From Nectonema munidae (Eukaryota > Nematomorpha > Nectonematoida > Nectonematidae): 64,000 nucleotides of DNA. The first letter of the stretch is position 1; each line of letters starts with the position of its first letter. The notes under the pieces are model-generated. The model did no database searches, was not told the DNA's origin, and saw only the letters and a program-made list of their open reading frames with translations. Both the position numbers and the translations under genes were made by a program. The stretch covers positions 185,001 to 249,000 of the forward strand of contig JAUIRK010000463.1 of assembly GCA_030549495.1 (NCBI GenBank), given 5' to 3'. Positions 23,013-34,227 of this stretch are shown here, one piece after another.

Positions 23013-25037
23013 CAATGGACTCTCCCAAAACCGAACTCTTCCGGACAAAAAATTTTTCCGGTATTTCGAAATTCCGGTTTCTCGAAACGGCCATTTTTTT
23101 ATACTAAAAAACCGAATCTAACATAAAACTTATTCTATAAAGAAAGCCTATAACACTCTTTTTAAGGTTTTCTACAAGCTAAAATCTAAGTTATAAAATT
23201 TAAAAAATAAAAAAAAAATTATTATTTTATTAGCCATTGATCTAAATTTATTTGTTTTAATTGTTTTCCAATTAAAATTTTTCTCTCAATTTCTTCCGTA
23301 AGGTATTGAAGTTTTTCATTCGTAGTTAGAGGCTTCTATTAAACATCATTTTTTGATCTGATTTATCATAGTTACCATTTCCTTAAAAGTCAAATTCTGA
23401 TCATCATTATCTTTTTCATCTTCTTCCTCAACCGCAACTTCAAAATATTTTTCCTCCTTACTCGATTGATTTTTAGAGTAGATTTCAATTAAAGCATTCT
23501 CCCAATCATTTCCAACTTCTTCCACTAGAACTAGCTCACCTATTTTTTTATAATTATCGAAAGCTGCAAGATCATTCACTTCACTGACCAAATCCTTCAA
23601 AAACTCTTCATCTTTATTTTCAAATTCTCCTTCATTATCATCACTAAGTGTTTTTATATCAAATCCACATCTTTTAAAGCACTTGGAAATCAAATCACAA
23701 TCAGTCGTTTCTTTCCATGCTTGGGAAGACCAATTTACAGCGTCTAGAACCCTGATTTGTTTCACGATATCGCTCCCTGTATTCACATCATCACTTTTGG
23801 AAAGCACACTGCGTAACAATTTCACCCTATACTTGTTCTTGAAAACTTTAATTATGCCTTGATCCAACGGTTGTAGTACGGATGTTGTATTTGCTGGAAG
23901 AAAAGCAAGCTTCACGTGCTTTTTTCAAAGTGAACGTGTGAAGAGGCATTATCAAGAAACAATAAAATTTTTTGCTTTTGAAAACTCATTTTAGAGTTAA
24001 GTTCATCAAGATATTCCTCAAATAAGGAACCAGTCATCCACGCTTTCCTGTTGAATTTCCATTACAAGTCAACATTATTGTTATTCTCTCCTTAGAAAAC
24101 TTGATTCCTTTGACATCATCATTTTTGAAGGACAAAGTTTTGTCTGGCAAAGCTCGAAAAAATAAACCAGTCTCATCACAATTAAAAATATTTTCCGGCT
24201 TATACCCTTCGCATAAATGATGAAAACACTTTTTCCAATCATTAACAACTTCCATATTTACATCTCCCCTTTCTCCACAAATTGTAAGTTGCTTTATATC
24301 GTGTCTTTTTTTCTATTTGCTAAGCCAACCTTCTGAAGCTTTAAAATGTTCAATATCCATTTTTCAGCGAATTGTTCGGCCTTAGCTCTTATTATGGGTC
24401 CAGAAACAGGAATATTTTTGTCGCGTGCAGTTTTGAACCAGCTAAGCATCAATATCAGTAAACTTTGTTTTAATCACTGTAAATTTGGATGCACATGATG
24501 CTTTGCTTTGAATTTTATATTTATCCTTAGCCTTCAAAATATCGTAGATGGTTGACTTGCCTAAAGAGTATTTTATTGTTGCCTCGACAACGCTCAACTC
24601 TTTTTCAACATCATTTATTAAACTTATTTTTGAATTTAAGTCAAGCTCATTTCTTTTTCTTTTAGGCATTATGTTATTTCAAACCAATGAAGAAAAGGTG
24701 CACAAAAATTCAATTAATTTATCTACAAATAAAAAAAACGTTCAAATATAATGCGAATTTTTCAAGTTTAAAATAAGGTAAATTACCATTTTAGTTTTAT
24801 GAAACAAAAAGTATAAAAATAATAATGAACTCTTAAAAAAGCAAGAAATATCATGAATTTAAGCCCAAATTCCGGTTTAAAGAACAATATTTTGTCTGTT
24901 CGGAGTAAATTTTTTTCCGGTTTCCAGAATTTCGAATTCCGATTTATTTTAGTTGGCATAACGTATTAAGTATAGGCAAATTTTGGTTTCTCATAAATTC
25001 CGGTTTTTGGAGACTTCGGTTTTAGGAGAGTTTACTG
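23013..25037 (-). mobile_element. Tigger/pogo-type DNA transposon
   Basis: Inverted termini CAATGGACTCTCCCAAAACC (left) and, read inward from the right, CAGTAAACTCTCCTAAAACC are flanked by TA dinucleotides at 23011-23012 and 25038-25039. That is the TA duplication typical of the Tc1/mariner-pogo group. The 2,025-bp length and one minus-strand transposase fit a Tigger. Subterminal regions repeat TTCCGGTTT-like words (CCGGTTTCTCGAAA, ATTCCGGTTTTTGGAGA), a second layer of inverted sequence. It sits exactly next to the right end of the BED-type hAT, so it inserted there later. Confidence 0.9.
23346..24669 (-). pseudogene. Tigger/jerky-like transposase, several breaks
   Basis: Domains in order on the minus strand: an ATG at 24669 and MPKRKRNELDLNSKISLIND with GKSTIYDILKAKDK (psq-type helix-turn-helix). 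Next is a CENP-B-type second DNA-binding domain (SGPIIRAKAEQFAEK, FKASEGWLSK, RHDIKQLTICGE) around 24430-24250. Then comes the DDE core: FNCDETGLFFRALPDKT (first Asp, about 24195), KAWMTGSLFEEYLDEL and LLFLDNASSHVH (second Asp, about 23955), and AFLPANTTSVLQPLDQGI (third Asp, about 23880). The last is followed by an acidic C-terminus ending at 23346. There is a frameshift near 24350, an in-frame stop near 24311, an apparent internal deletion near 24036 (the usual IGKS segment between TCNGNSTG and RKAWM is absent) and a frameshift near 23925. It is not active, but all three catalytic positions are recognisable. Confidence 0.88.
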
Positions 25038-25095
25038 TAGTAGTAAAAGAAATCCTTATTGAAAGGAATCATCTAAAGCTCGTATTCGTTTAGAT

Positions 25096-25609
25096 CAGTG
25101 GTTCCCAAACTTTTTTCATTCAAGCCCCCCTGAGTATGAACAGCACTTGCTACAGCCCTTTGTTTCCCAAATTTCTAAATTATTTTCAATTCACCTGATA
25201 TTTGTTTAGGAGTGCAGTGAGTTCTCCAATATAGTGTATATCACTTATACAAAGAAGAAAATATAAGGAAAACCTGGATATATAACAAAAAATTGGTTGT
25301 ACCACCAATGAGCCATACTGCCAGTAACGTATTCTTAGATGAGAACAAAAACACTCACCTCCTCTCACAGTGCTGCCTCAAACGGTACTGAAGCACTGTT
25401 CAAAAAACGGCTACGCGAGGCACAAAATTCTTGCCATTTAGCAATCGCGAGTAACGTGTTAAATGTGTAAATAAAATGTTGATTGGGTTAAATTAATACG
25501 CCCCCTTTCTGGTTCCTATCGTCCCCTTAGCGCTTATAATTTTTTATCGCACCCTGATATCGTAAAATCGCCCTTAATGGGGCGATATTGCCTACTTTGG
25601 GAACCGCTG
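25096..25609. mobile_element. hAT-type MITE (514 bp) with exact target duplication
   Basis: The left end is CAGTGGTTCCCAAACTTTTT; the right read inward is CAGCGGTTCCCAAAGT. The exact 8-bp duplication GTTTAGAT lies at 25088-25095 and 25610-25617. These are canonical hAT (Charlie-like) termini. There is no transposase remnant. It lies 50 bp from the Tigger, extending the transposon cluster. Confidence 0.88.
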
Positions 25610-25617
25610 GTTTAGAT

Positions 25618-27881
25618 TATTTATATTTAAGACAAAGTTAACATTACGCTCATACTCAAAGATCATTTCTTTGATATATTCCAGAAATAATTTTATTTTC
25701 ATAAAAAAATTATTTTGGTTTCTAGACTATTTCAATTTTTCTTCGAAAGAAAAATAAATTTTCTCGGTTGGATTTTAAGAGTAAAAGGTAATTTTCAAAC
25801 TTGAAAAATGGACAAAAAGTTGGTACTCCTTGAATAAAAGCGCTCCTAGATACAACTTCTATATTAAAAAGTGAACATGTAAAAACACTATCCGATGCAA
25901 AATGTTCTGCTCTTTAGAATGGCGCTGGTTTCAAGTCCGTAGCTAGTGTATTTTAGAAACAACGCAAGGAAATATTTTTTCTTTCAAAAAACATTCAATT
26001 TTTGTAGTTTTTTCATCATAATTCTAAAAATATATGAGGGACTAACCATTTTAAAAGTGCTACCGATTCTCCAGACAAGGCTCTATAATATTGCCAAGTT
26101 TTAATGTGAAACCTGAAATATTAAAATATTTTTCAGAAGCTCAAACAAGTAGACTTTTGTCAAAAATGACTACAATTCAAAAGTTTAAATTCTCTCAAAC
26201 TATATGATTTCAAATCCAAATCAAATACTTATTAATTCAAAGATATAGCTAATTATCTCTATTATAACAGGGTAAACAATTTTTAATTTTTTTCTAAAGA
26301 TTTCAGAGTTACAGCTATTTTACCACAAAAAACAAAATTAGGTGCAAAGTCCATGTCAACATAAAATCTCTCATAACCTTGTAAATATTAGAGGGATAAA
26401 ATAATGAATAGCATATTCGGAATCTACGGAAAAATTGAGCCAGAATACACTTTAAAATTTTGCATTTCTAATAAATTTTTGACCAATTTAGAGGCACCTT
26501 TTTATTGCCGTTTCAAAACAACACTAGATATGCAATTTCTGGAAACGGATACGGATTCAACGTACTCGGTTTAGTGAGAAACAACTTTCTTATGATAATT
26601 TTGAAAAGTTTTTTTTTCATCACAAAAACCGCATGATATTTCGGGAACCCTTGGTCAAATTTAAAAACGGATTGTACCATTGAATTCTGCTTGAAAAGTT
26701 ACCTCATTAAGCAATTTTAAATTTAAAGAGTGGCAATAAAAAATGTATATAGGTCCTTTCAAATAGAAAAATTATAAAAAAAAATTTAAAAAAAAAGCAA
26801 CTTGAACCTGGTATCATTCGAGGGCCCTCGTGTAGACGAACATTTTGCAACCCATTATAACGCGATTGGACTTATAATTACAGAATAATCGCAGATTTTA
26901 TTTTTCAAAAAGTTCATTTTGTGAATATTACTGAAAATCGTTATACTTTGTATAGAAATATATAGTATTTAAGTTGACTTTTTCTAAATTTATTATAATT
27001 CTTATATATTTTTGAGTTTAATTTTTTAATAGTTCATTCTGGATCAGTTTTGTCCGTAGATTCCAAATTTTAAATTAGTTTTTCATATCTACTAAAGTTT
27101 TCGTACAATTCAGCCCCAAATTGTGAACAAAAATCCTAATTTTGGTGTGTAGAATTAAAATAACAACTTATAACTCTACACCAACCCTTGGAAAGAAATT
27201 AATATTCTAAATAGTCAGTATATCTTTAGGTCCCTTTTCCTGAAAAATGTGGCCAGGAAAAGAGACTTTAACATTAAAAAATAAAGTTATACATCATAGA
27301 GGAATCAAATTTGCACTTCTTAAAGCTAAGCAAGAGTACTTTCAAACCCTTTCAAAAAAATTCATACATATTTTATCTTAAGTTTTACAGCGCTTTAAAG
27401 TCACTCCCTCCCAGTACGCAAAAAATCTTCTCTATTTAAAACTAAAAAAAAAATCCAAAAAAAATTCTCTCAGACTATTGACTCTTTGCTCCTTTTATTC
27501 TAATACTCGGACCTTACTTTTTCGTTTCAACTCCAACGTTTCAACTTTTTCCGTTTCGTTTTAACAAAAAAGTTTGCATTTTTCCACTGTTAAAGTGACC
27601 AAATTTCAACTTTTTTTCACCTAAGCCGCAATAAAACCAAAACTATAAGATACCATTCGATAGCTTATACAATTTCCTTTCTACTGAAGTTTCTAATGAT
27701 ATAAGTTCTAAAAAATTCTGATAAGTATTAGTATAATAATTTTTAGCCCAAAATTTTATATATTTTTAGCGATCAAAATTTTTTTAAGTTCAATTTGGTC
27801 TGATCTCTGAAAGTACATTTGTAGGGTTACTATAACCCTTTCCAACCCCAGTAATCCGGCTTCTTGATTTTGCATACTTTT
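25618..27881. repeat. Unclassified repeat-like region with an inverted pair
   Basis: No host gene is visible. 26419-26459 (GGAATCTACGG ... CAGAATACACTTT) is an imperfect inverted copy of 27023-27064, about 600 bp apart, so a decayed foldback-type element may be centred near 26740. 27171-27290 shares ordered words (CCAACCCTT, CTTTTCCTG, and GGAAA after a short gap) with 28430-28560, on either side of the hAT MITE at 27890. The palindrome CGAGGGCCCTCG lies at 26819-26830. Confidence 0.4.
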
Positions 27882-27889
27882 CTCAGGAC

Positions 27890-28328
27890 CAGATCCAGAT
27901 TAACATAGAGGCTATTGAGACTGCAGTCCCAGGTACATGGCCCCCACTGAAAAAACAGGTCCCAGTTATTGAAAAAATGGATATATATGGAAAAAGTAAA
28001 GCTAGAAAAGTTCATTTGTAGCTGGCAAATAATTACTTTAGTGGAAATTCATGTGGATTTGTAACTTTTTTGTATTAAAGTATGTCTACATTAAATAAAT
28101 GAATAAACGTTTTACTATCTGTTTTTTTTTAGTTTTTTTCTTTAAACAACATACGTAATAATTAATACTCGTATATTATACAGTGCTTTATAAAAGAACC
28201 TTTTCTTAGACAGGTCATAAAGCCAGGGATCTATACATAGAGGGAGGGGAGCTAACGGTTTTCATTAAATCATATAGGCCCATAACAAGCTACATCCCCA
28301 GTCCCCGCATTCCCCTAATCCGGCTCTG
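27890..28328. mobile_element. hAT-type MITE (439 bp) with exact target duplication
   Basis: The left end is CAGATCCAGATTA; the right read inward is CAGAGCCGGATTAGGGGAAT. The exact 8-bp duplication CTCAGGAC lies at 27882-27889 and 28329-28336. The termini are short and imperfect, but the duplication and spacing make the call firm. There is no coding remnant. The word AATCCGGCT also occurs just outside the left end at 27852, possibly from an older related insertion. Confidence 0.8.
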
Positions 28329-28336
28329 CTCAGGAC

Positions 28337-28630
28337 CAAATCAATATTTGCTTAAAACGCTCTAAAACCGCAACGGGTTCTCAAAATTGACCGGAGTTGA
28401 GAGGGTTAGTTGGCTTAATCCTAACTCTACAACTTTGCCTATATATGTTGAGAGGTTAAAATTATAACTTGGAAGATATTCTATATCCAACCCTTCAAAG
28501 ATTGCTTTTCCTGGGAAAAAAATTGTTCCGGGAAATAAATGTTCCTAAGATCCTAATTATAAAATTTATATATAGCTATATAATTTTAAATTCAGAACAC
28601 GAATATTAATAAAGATAATAATCAATGGTA
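28337..28630. other. AT-rich repeat-like segment between two hAT elements
   Basis: It shares words with 27171-27290 (CCAACCCTT and CTTTTCCTG followed by a GGAAA run). It continues beyond the next hAT element at 29260, so that element interrupted it. Confidence 0.35.
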
Positions 28631-28638
28631 CTACTTGC

Positions 28639-29251
28639 CAGGGCCGTATGAAGGGGGAAGGCAGTGGGGGACAATTGCCCCGGGGCGCCACACCTAGCGG
28701 CGCGATTTCATTGCCTAGTCAACAACCTTAGGGGGTGGGGCTTGGGGATGTAAAAAATTCCCCTTTCAAGGTTTCCACCAAGATAACTGAGAAAACTTCA
28801 AGAAGAGTAATGTAGCTGGGATAAACTGGGCTCTATGTTGCCCTAGCAGCAAGGACGCATATCCGGGGGAGGGGGGCAAATTTAAACTTCGCCCTTCCCC
28901 TACCTCCAATATTTTTCTAAAAGTATTCTATGTACTATGAGGCAAGCCCGCCTCCAAAGCCTGGCTCTTATGAGCATTGAGAAAGGAGTTCTCGATTGTG
29001 TTTATTTTGACGAAGTCATCGATAATTTTGCTGCTGCTAAAACGCGAAAAATTAACATCTAATGGAGACTGTTTCGACTCACTCAGTATATATCTTAATT
29101 ATGTGGCTTAATAAAAATGTGAGCATTTTTTTCTAAATCACTTTTTAAGCCAGAAAGGGGTGGGAATGAGTGAGAAAAGAAAGAGCAAGGGGTGAGGGGC
29201 TCCATTCAGGACCTTTGCCCTGAGGCGCCATGATCCCTTGATAAGGCCCTG
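28639..29251 (+). mobile_element. hAT element (613 bp) keeping a transposase tail
   Basis: The left end is CAGGGCCGTATGAAGG; the right read inward is CAGGGCCTTATCAAGG. The exact 8-bp duplication CTACTTGC lies at 28631-28638 and 29252-29259. GC-rich subterminal sequence (GGGGCGCC) occurs on both sides. It is a deletion derivative of a larger hAT, because the plus strand between the ends still encodes the last 40 codons of a transposase. Confidence 0.9.
28940..29062 (+). pseudogene. hAT transposase C-terminal remnant (dimerisation domain end)
   Basis: The uninterrupted frame reads RQARLQSLALMSIEKGVLDC then VYFDEVIDNFAAAKTRKINI and a stop at 29060-29062. RL-SLALMSIE followed by a short acidic stretch, then DEVIDNFA and K-RK, is the usual extreme C-terminus of hAT transposases, downstream of the dimerisation motif. 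It is too short for the standard ORF cut-off. There is no start, the rest of the enzyme is deleted, and no stop has accumulated, suggesting youth. Confidence 0.8.
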
Positions 29252-29259
29252 CTACTTGC

Positions 29260-32200
29260 TCAAGGACATTTTGCGAAGTTGTAAAGAAGCTTTTAAATTT
29301 ATAACTTTTCAAGCAAATTTTTCTCCAATTTGAAACAATTATCCCCAATTGTGTAAATAATAATAAAGGAAAAGGGTACCATTTTCTTTTTGAGTTGTGT
29401 GATAGAGAAGCAATTTGGAGTTGGTTTCTTTGTTGGCTTGTAAAATTGAGAGAACGTTCATCTTGACAAAAGAAAACATTAAAAAGTTAGCAGCTATGCT
29501 GAAGATACAGGCTAAACAACTCGAAGGAATAATAACATCATCTTATAATAATAAATCGTTTCGACAAGTCTTTGCTTGCTAGTCAATCACGCTGATTTCT
29601 TCTTGACTCAACACATGTTAGGAAAATGTCATTTTATATCCACTGCAACTACCAAGAGACAAAAGGTAGACCGAGTCTTCAACGAAGAAAAAGATAGCAA
29701 TAATTTTTATAATAATTCTGTTTGCTTTGCACACATACACGCCTATCATTCAAATCATGGTCGCATTCATAAAAAAAAAATACATATTATGTGATGTGTA
29801 ATGAATGAAACGTTCAAATATTAGTATTCTATCTAAACTTCTTTCTCATTGAATGACGAAAAATTTGCCTTTATAGGGCCACAGCTGTAATCTCTTCGCC
29901 GATTTTTAGAGTACCTGAGATTTTTTACAAGCGTACAGCACAAACAGCGTTTTCGTATAAGATTAGTTGGAACTGATGTTTTTTTATTCGAACCGAATTC
30001 AAAAAGCGCTTGAAAAGTGTTTATGTGGCCGAAGAAAAATTTCAGCGCCTACTCTTAGCAGCAGCATTGCTTGTTGGTAAATTGCATCCAATTATCGCTT
30101 CCCAAGAGTTGTAGAAGTACGTAAGTTACAGAGTGCTTGTAAAAAAATGCTGCAAAATTTTTTATTAAAAAATCCTAATAGTCAATCACTCATATCTAGA
30201 CAATTTCATATTCACAAAGTTGATTTATACATTTTTTACAAAATTACTTGGGCCAAATGTCTCGCCACTTAGTTACTTAGATGGTTAGTACTAAGAACTA
30301 GCTTTTAAGTTTATAGTAATATTAGTCTTAGTAATTACAGAACATCTCATTTTGTTGTTGACGAAATCTTGTTCTCTTTACTCGATGAAATCTTGTCTAT
30401 CCGTGTCCAATACTTTTCTCATTATTATTTGTGCTCGTCAATTTTTCGTTATATAGATTTTCACATACAGTGTTATAAAAGAGTATAAAATGAAGTCGTA
30501 ATATATATTTATTCATGATTTCTATACTTCTGCAAATAATTATCAACTTTTTCTTGTTTTTTAATTGCAAATTTAATGTATAGTACTTTGATTCAAACAT
30601 TCATCATTTCAAAGTCATGGTAACAAAAACTAAGATCTTCATCGGTAGAAACTCTGGAAAGGCACTTCTACGATCCACTACCATAGGATCCATTCTGGAA
30701 ATAATGTTTCGCGATAAAATTTTTCCCAAAAAATAGAATTTTCTAAAACATTAGCATAATCAAAATTTTTAATGACCTTAATATTTTTAAACTTAATTGA
30801 TGATTCAAATTTGACCATATAGACCTAAACTCCAGGTAATTATTTTGAAGACTGATTAATAAAATAAACTTTTTTCAAATATTTCAACATTTTTTCAAAA
30901 ATGGACAAATTTCTTTTTATTTATATCTTGACTTTCTGTTAAATATTTGGTTAATTTTGATATTAATAAAATAAAATATTTAAAGTTTTTTATCTTTCAT
31001 TTTAACTCATTTCAGAAAATTACATGTGATATTTCAAAATTACAAAACTTTAAACACAATTATGTATTTGCATTTGAATACTTTTTTTAAAATTCTAAAA
31101 CATAAGACGTGAAAGTCTTTCATAAGACGTTTATAAATCGGTAAGTGTATTTGAATACAAGATGTATTATTGAGTAGGTAATCTAGAATATATACAATAT
31201 AAAACACACTAAACAATATTTCAATTTGGTTGAAACATGTGCCGAAACTAATAAAGCTATAATTTTGTATTAGTGTGTAAATAAATATATCCATAATTTA
31301 TTCTTTTCGTATATACATTATATACTACTAAACTTTGTCTTTAACAATAAATGAGGATATTCGAGTAAAATGAATCTGTCTTAGGGTGCTTTCTTTTATT
31401 GACGTTGTAAATTAACCCGAAGGTGTTAAATATACGCCAAACTGATTAAAAATAAAATTAAAAAAACTAATTAAGAGAATTAATTCTTCTAGCATATAAT
31501 TCCATATTATATTTTGCTCCTTCCCCGAAATAATTAAGGAAAACAGTAATTTATATTCACAACGGCCAAAGATTTATATCCTTTCTATTGTCTTCTTTGA
31601 AAATCTCAATAAGTTTTCCAATCTTCTCAAAAGTGAAGAGCTTCTATCACATTGACATGAGGCCTTGTTTTAAAAAGTATAATATTTTTGATTTTACCAT
31701 TAAAATTTTTTTCTTCCTTCATGAGGGCAAATCTCTGGTTACGTGGTTGATGGGGAGTATAAGTAAGTATCTGAGGTATTTCCTTGCAGAAAACAAAAGA
31801 GCACATTATACATTTATGCACAATTCTATGTCTTGAATAAAATAATTGAAAATAGAAAGACGCCTTTTTCAAAGAAATTTTAGCATAAGCATCTATGACA
31901 ACAAAACATCTTGAGATCAATATTTTGGTGCTTTGATGTCCGAGTTGTTGTTGTCTGAGCATTTTTAATACAAAAAGAGGCGAGTGTATGCGCCCATAGT
32001 TAATGAATAAGGAATTACATCTTATCACTTCATTTCTTCATCAAGAAAAATAAAATAATTTCAAACATGAGATACTCTATGCTTGACAATAATTTCAAGA
32101 GGAAGCTACAAACCTCTAGGGCAAAGCTAGCCATAAATCATAGATTGCTTACACCAACATTATCCCCATCCACCTAAAATAGTTCCTTCATTAATTCTAT

Positions 32201-32547
32201 CTTCACGTATCAAGGTTCTTAGCAATTATTTAAAGAATGATAAAAGCAATTATATGTCGTTCATTAATAACTTTTATTAAACAATCATATTTATATTTGC
32301 TGTTATTATTTATTAACAAGAAAAATAAGTCAATTATTTATTATTTTATTTTAAGATTGGGAAAAGATTTTGGAAAAAAAAACGCTATCAATCAAAAGAG
32401 TATAATATGGCAAAGATGGAACAAATAAAATGCCCGCCCCCCCCCCCACAAATACAAATATAAAAGATATTATTACAAATTGATTTTAATTTTTATTCTA
32501 CTCAGGTAATAATATAATCAAATGGTAGAGAATTAACGGCACGTATA
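29260..32547. other. AT-rich stretch; two short open segments of unknown meaning
   Basis: A plus-strand open segment at about 29451-29581 reads FILTKENIKKLAAMLKIQAK, is helix-prone and ends in a stop. Another at about 30000-30115 reads FKKRLKSVYVAEEKFQRLLL and continues with hydrophobic residues. Neither has a clear start or splice sites and I do not recognise either. A run of 11 C lies at 32437-32447. The sequence near 32206-32272 recurs at 35141-35208. Confidence 0.3.
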
Positions 32548-32555
32548 CACATGAG

Positions 32556-33004
32556 TAGGGTTTGCTCCCGGTTCTGAAATACCGGGACGTTTCCGGTTCT
32601 AAAAAATTTAGGAACCGTCTTGGAACCGAAAAGTATTCCCGGTTCAAAGAATAACTCAGTTGTAATTGATTTATTTCACTATGCAATTCTTTGCATAAAA
32701 CTTTACTGCACTTCATTCATATAAAATCTTTTTCTCATTGTCATCTCATTTTAATGGTAAACAGAGAAAAGTGTGCAAACGACAAAAGAGTTTATTTTTC
32801 TTTTTTTTCTCTGCTGCACACTTTTGTCGTTTGCAGACTTTTCTCCTAGAACCATTTTAATGATATAGAAAGAAAAAGTGTACAATTTCACTGCATCTTT
32901 TTGATCTCCTTAAAAGAAACGTTTGGAACCGGGAATTCCCGGTTGTGTAAGTTTTTTTCGGTATCGGTATCGGTTCCTAATTTTCGATACTTATGCAAAC
33001 CCTA
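32556..33004. mobile_element. hAT-type element (449 bp), TAGGG termini, exact duplication
   Basis: The left end is TAGGGTTTGCTCCC; the right read inward is TAGGGTTTGCATAAG. The exact 8-bp duplication CACATGAG lies at 32548-32555 and 33005-33012. Subterminal CCGGTTC/GGAACCG motifs repeat on both sides. Inside, 32765-32788 and 32821-32844 form a 24-bp inverted pair with one mismatch (core GCAAACGACAAAAG). There is no coding remnant. Confidence 0.88.
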
Positions 33005-33378
33005 CACATGAGGGATAAACAAATGGGCATATTATAATGGGATTAGGTGTCACTTATAGTGTAAGTTATTATGGATTTTTAAGATGAAATATGATTAAAC
33101 GCAGCTAGTTATCATCACATGTACTCGTGTTACCTATAGTGCAAGCCTTTTAGATTTTGAAATAGCATGTTCATATAACCTTGAAATGTGTGTATTCCTA
33201 TGTTTCATCTATAAACTGAATACATTTTTTAAAAATGCTTTTGTATTTATTAAATTTTATTAATATATTACATTGGAAATATTTGACATAGTATTATCGC
33301 TCAAGCAATCATCGTTAAAAGTTTCTCACAATTGTTCTGAGCCTCACTGGGAAGCTCTCCAAGAGGTCAGCCCCATGC

Positions 33379-34227
33379 CAGCGTTGGATCAAATGCTTAT
33401 TTTCGAGTCTAAAATACCATTACAAATACACTCTCATCACCAAATTTTAAGATACAAATACTTCTATCACCAAAGCCAAAAATAGAAATACACTGATTAA
33501 CCAGTTATCGACCACAGTCGACATATGTAAATATGAATCGTCTGCTATTATAAATGCTTTTTAATACAAATCTTGTGCTTTACATTGGATATCGTCTGAT
33601 TATTCTGGTCGATAACGGGTTAATTTTAAAATACAATTACAAATATTTTTTTCATAAACTTAAGATGCTTGCTTATACAATAACTCTGATCTAAAATAAA
33701 AACAGCGAAAAAGCGATTTCTCTATGTAGACTACATGGTATAATTTTTTTTTCAACATTTTGAAATCAATAATGTCAATATATTTTGCAATAATATGGAA
33801 AGGATTTCATACTAGTTAATTTAAAAGTAAATAAATTAAGCAATTGTTCATTTAGAGAATGCATTTAAATATGAAAATGGCATTTAATTAACCCCAATGC
33901 TCTGTAAGTTTCGGGTGAGAGTTGTGCTCTTCCAAGAGTGTAAAAATTTCCTGCTAACTCTCTCTGATACTGCCGAACTTGCACAACACCCTAGTATGTT
34001 TGTTCATAGCAAACTGCTCTAATATTTCGTAGTTTTTTACATTTAGGCCAGTAATTCTTTTGGTTCACATCAAAATTTTGAATTCCTTTTATTGATATCC
34101 TGTCATGCAATGATACGTCATAGTCTTGTATCTAGCGTTACATTTTTCACAATATAAATATAAATACCATTACATCAAATTTATATTTAATTACAAATAG
34201 AGTACAAATGTATTTGATCCAACCCTG
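33379..34227. mobile_element. Candidate hAT-type element, interrupted by a MITE
   Basis: The left end is CAGCGTTGGATCAAAT; the right read inward is CAGGGTTGGATCAAAT. Subterminal ATACAAATAC/GTATTTGTA words repeat in matching orientation. The flanking octamers (CCCCATGC and CTCTGTGT) do not match, so this may instead be two end fragments of one family or an old copy with decayed flanks. A piggyBac-type MITE sits inside at 33501-33619. Confidence 0.5.
33501..33619. mobile_element. piggyBac-type MITE (119 bp)
   Basis: It is flanked by TTAA at 33497-33500 and 33620-33623. The termini are CCAGTTATCGACCA and, read inward from the right, CCCGTTATCGACCA. The interior contains ACAGTCGACATAT, GAATCGTCTGC and GGATATCGTCTGA. 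A second copy at 56529-56656 is nearly the same in its left half. TTAA flanks plus CC-starting inverted repeats indicate the piggyBac type. Confidence 0.8.

Noticed and set aside
29451-29581. Myosin-motor-like exon
   Set aside because: The peptide FILTKENIKKLAAMLKIQAK loosely recalls a helical part of myosin motors, but the match is too short and there are no clear splice sites.
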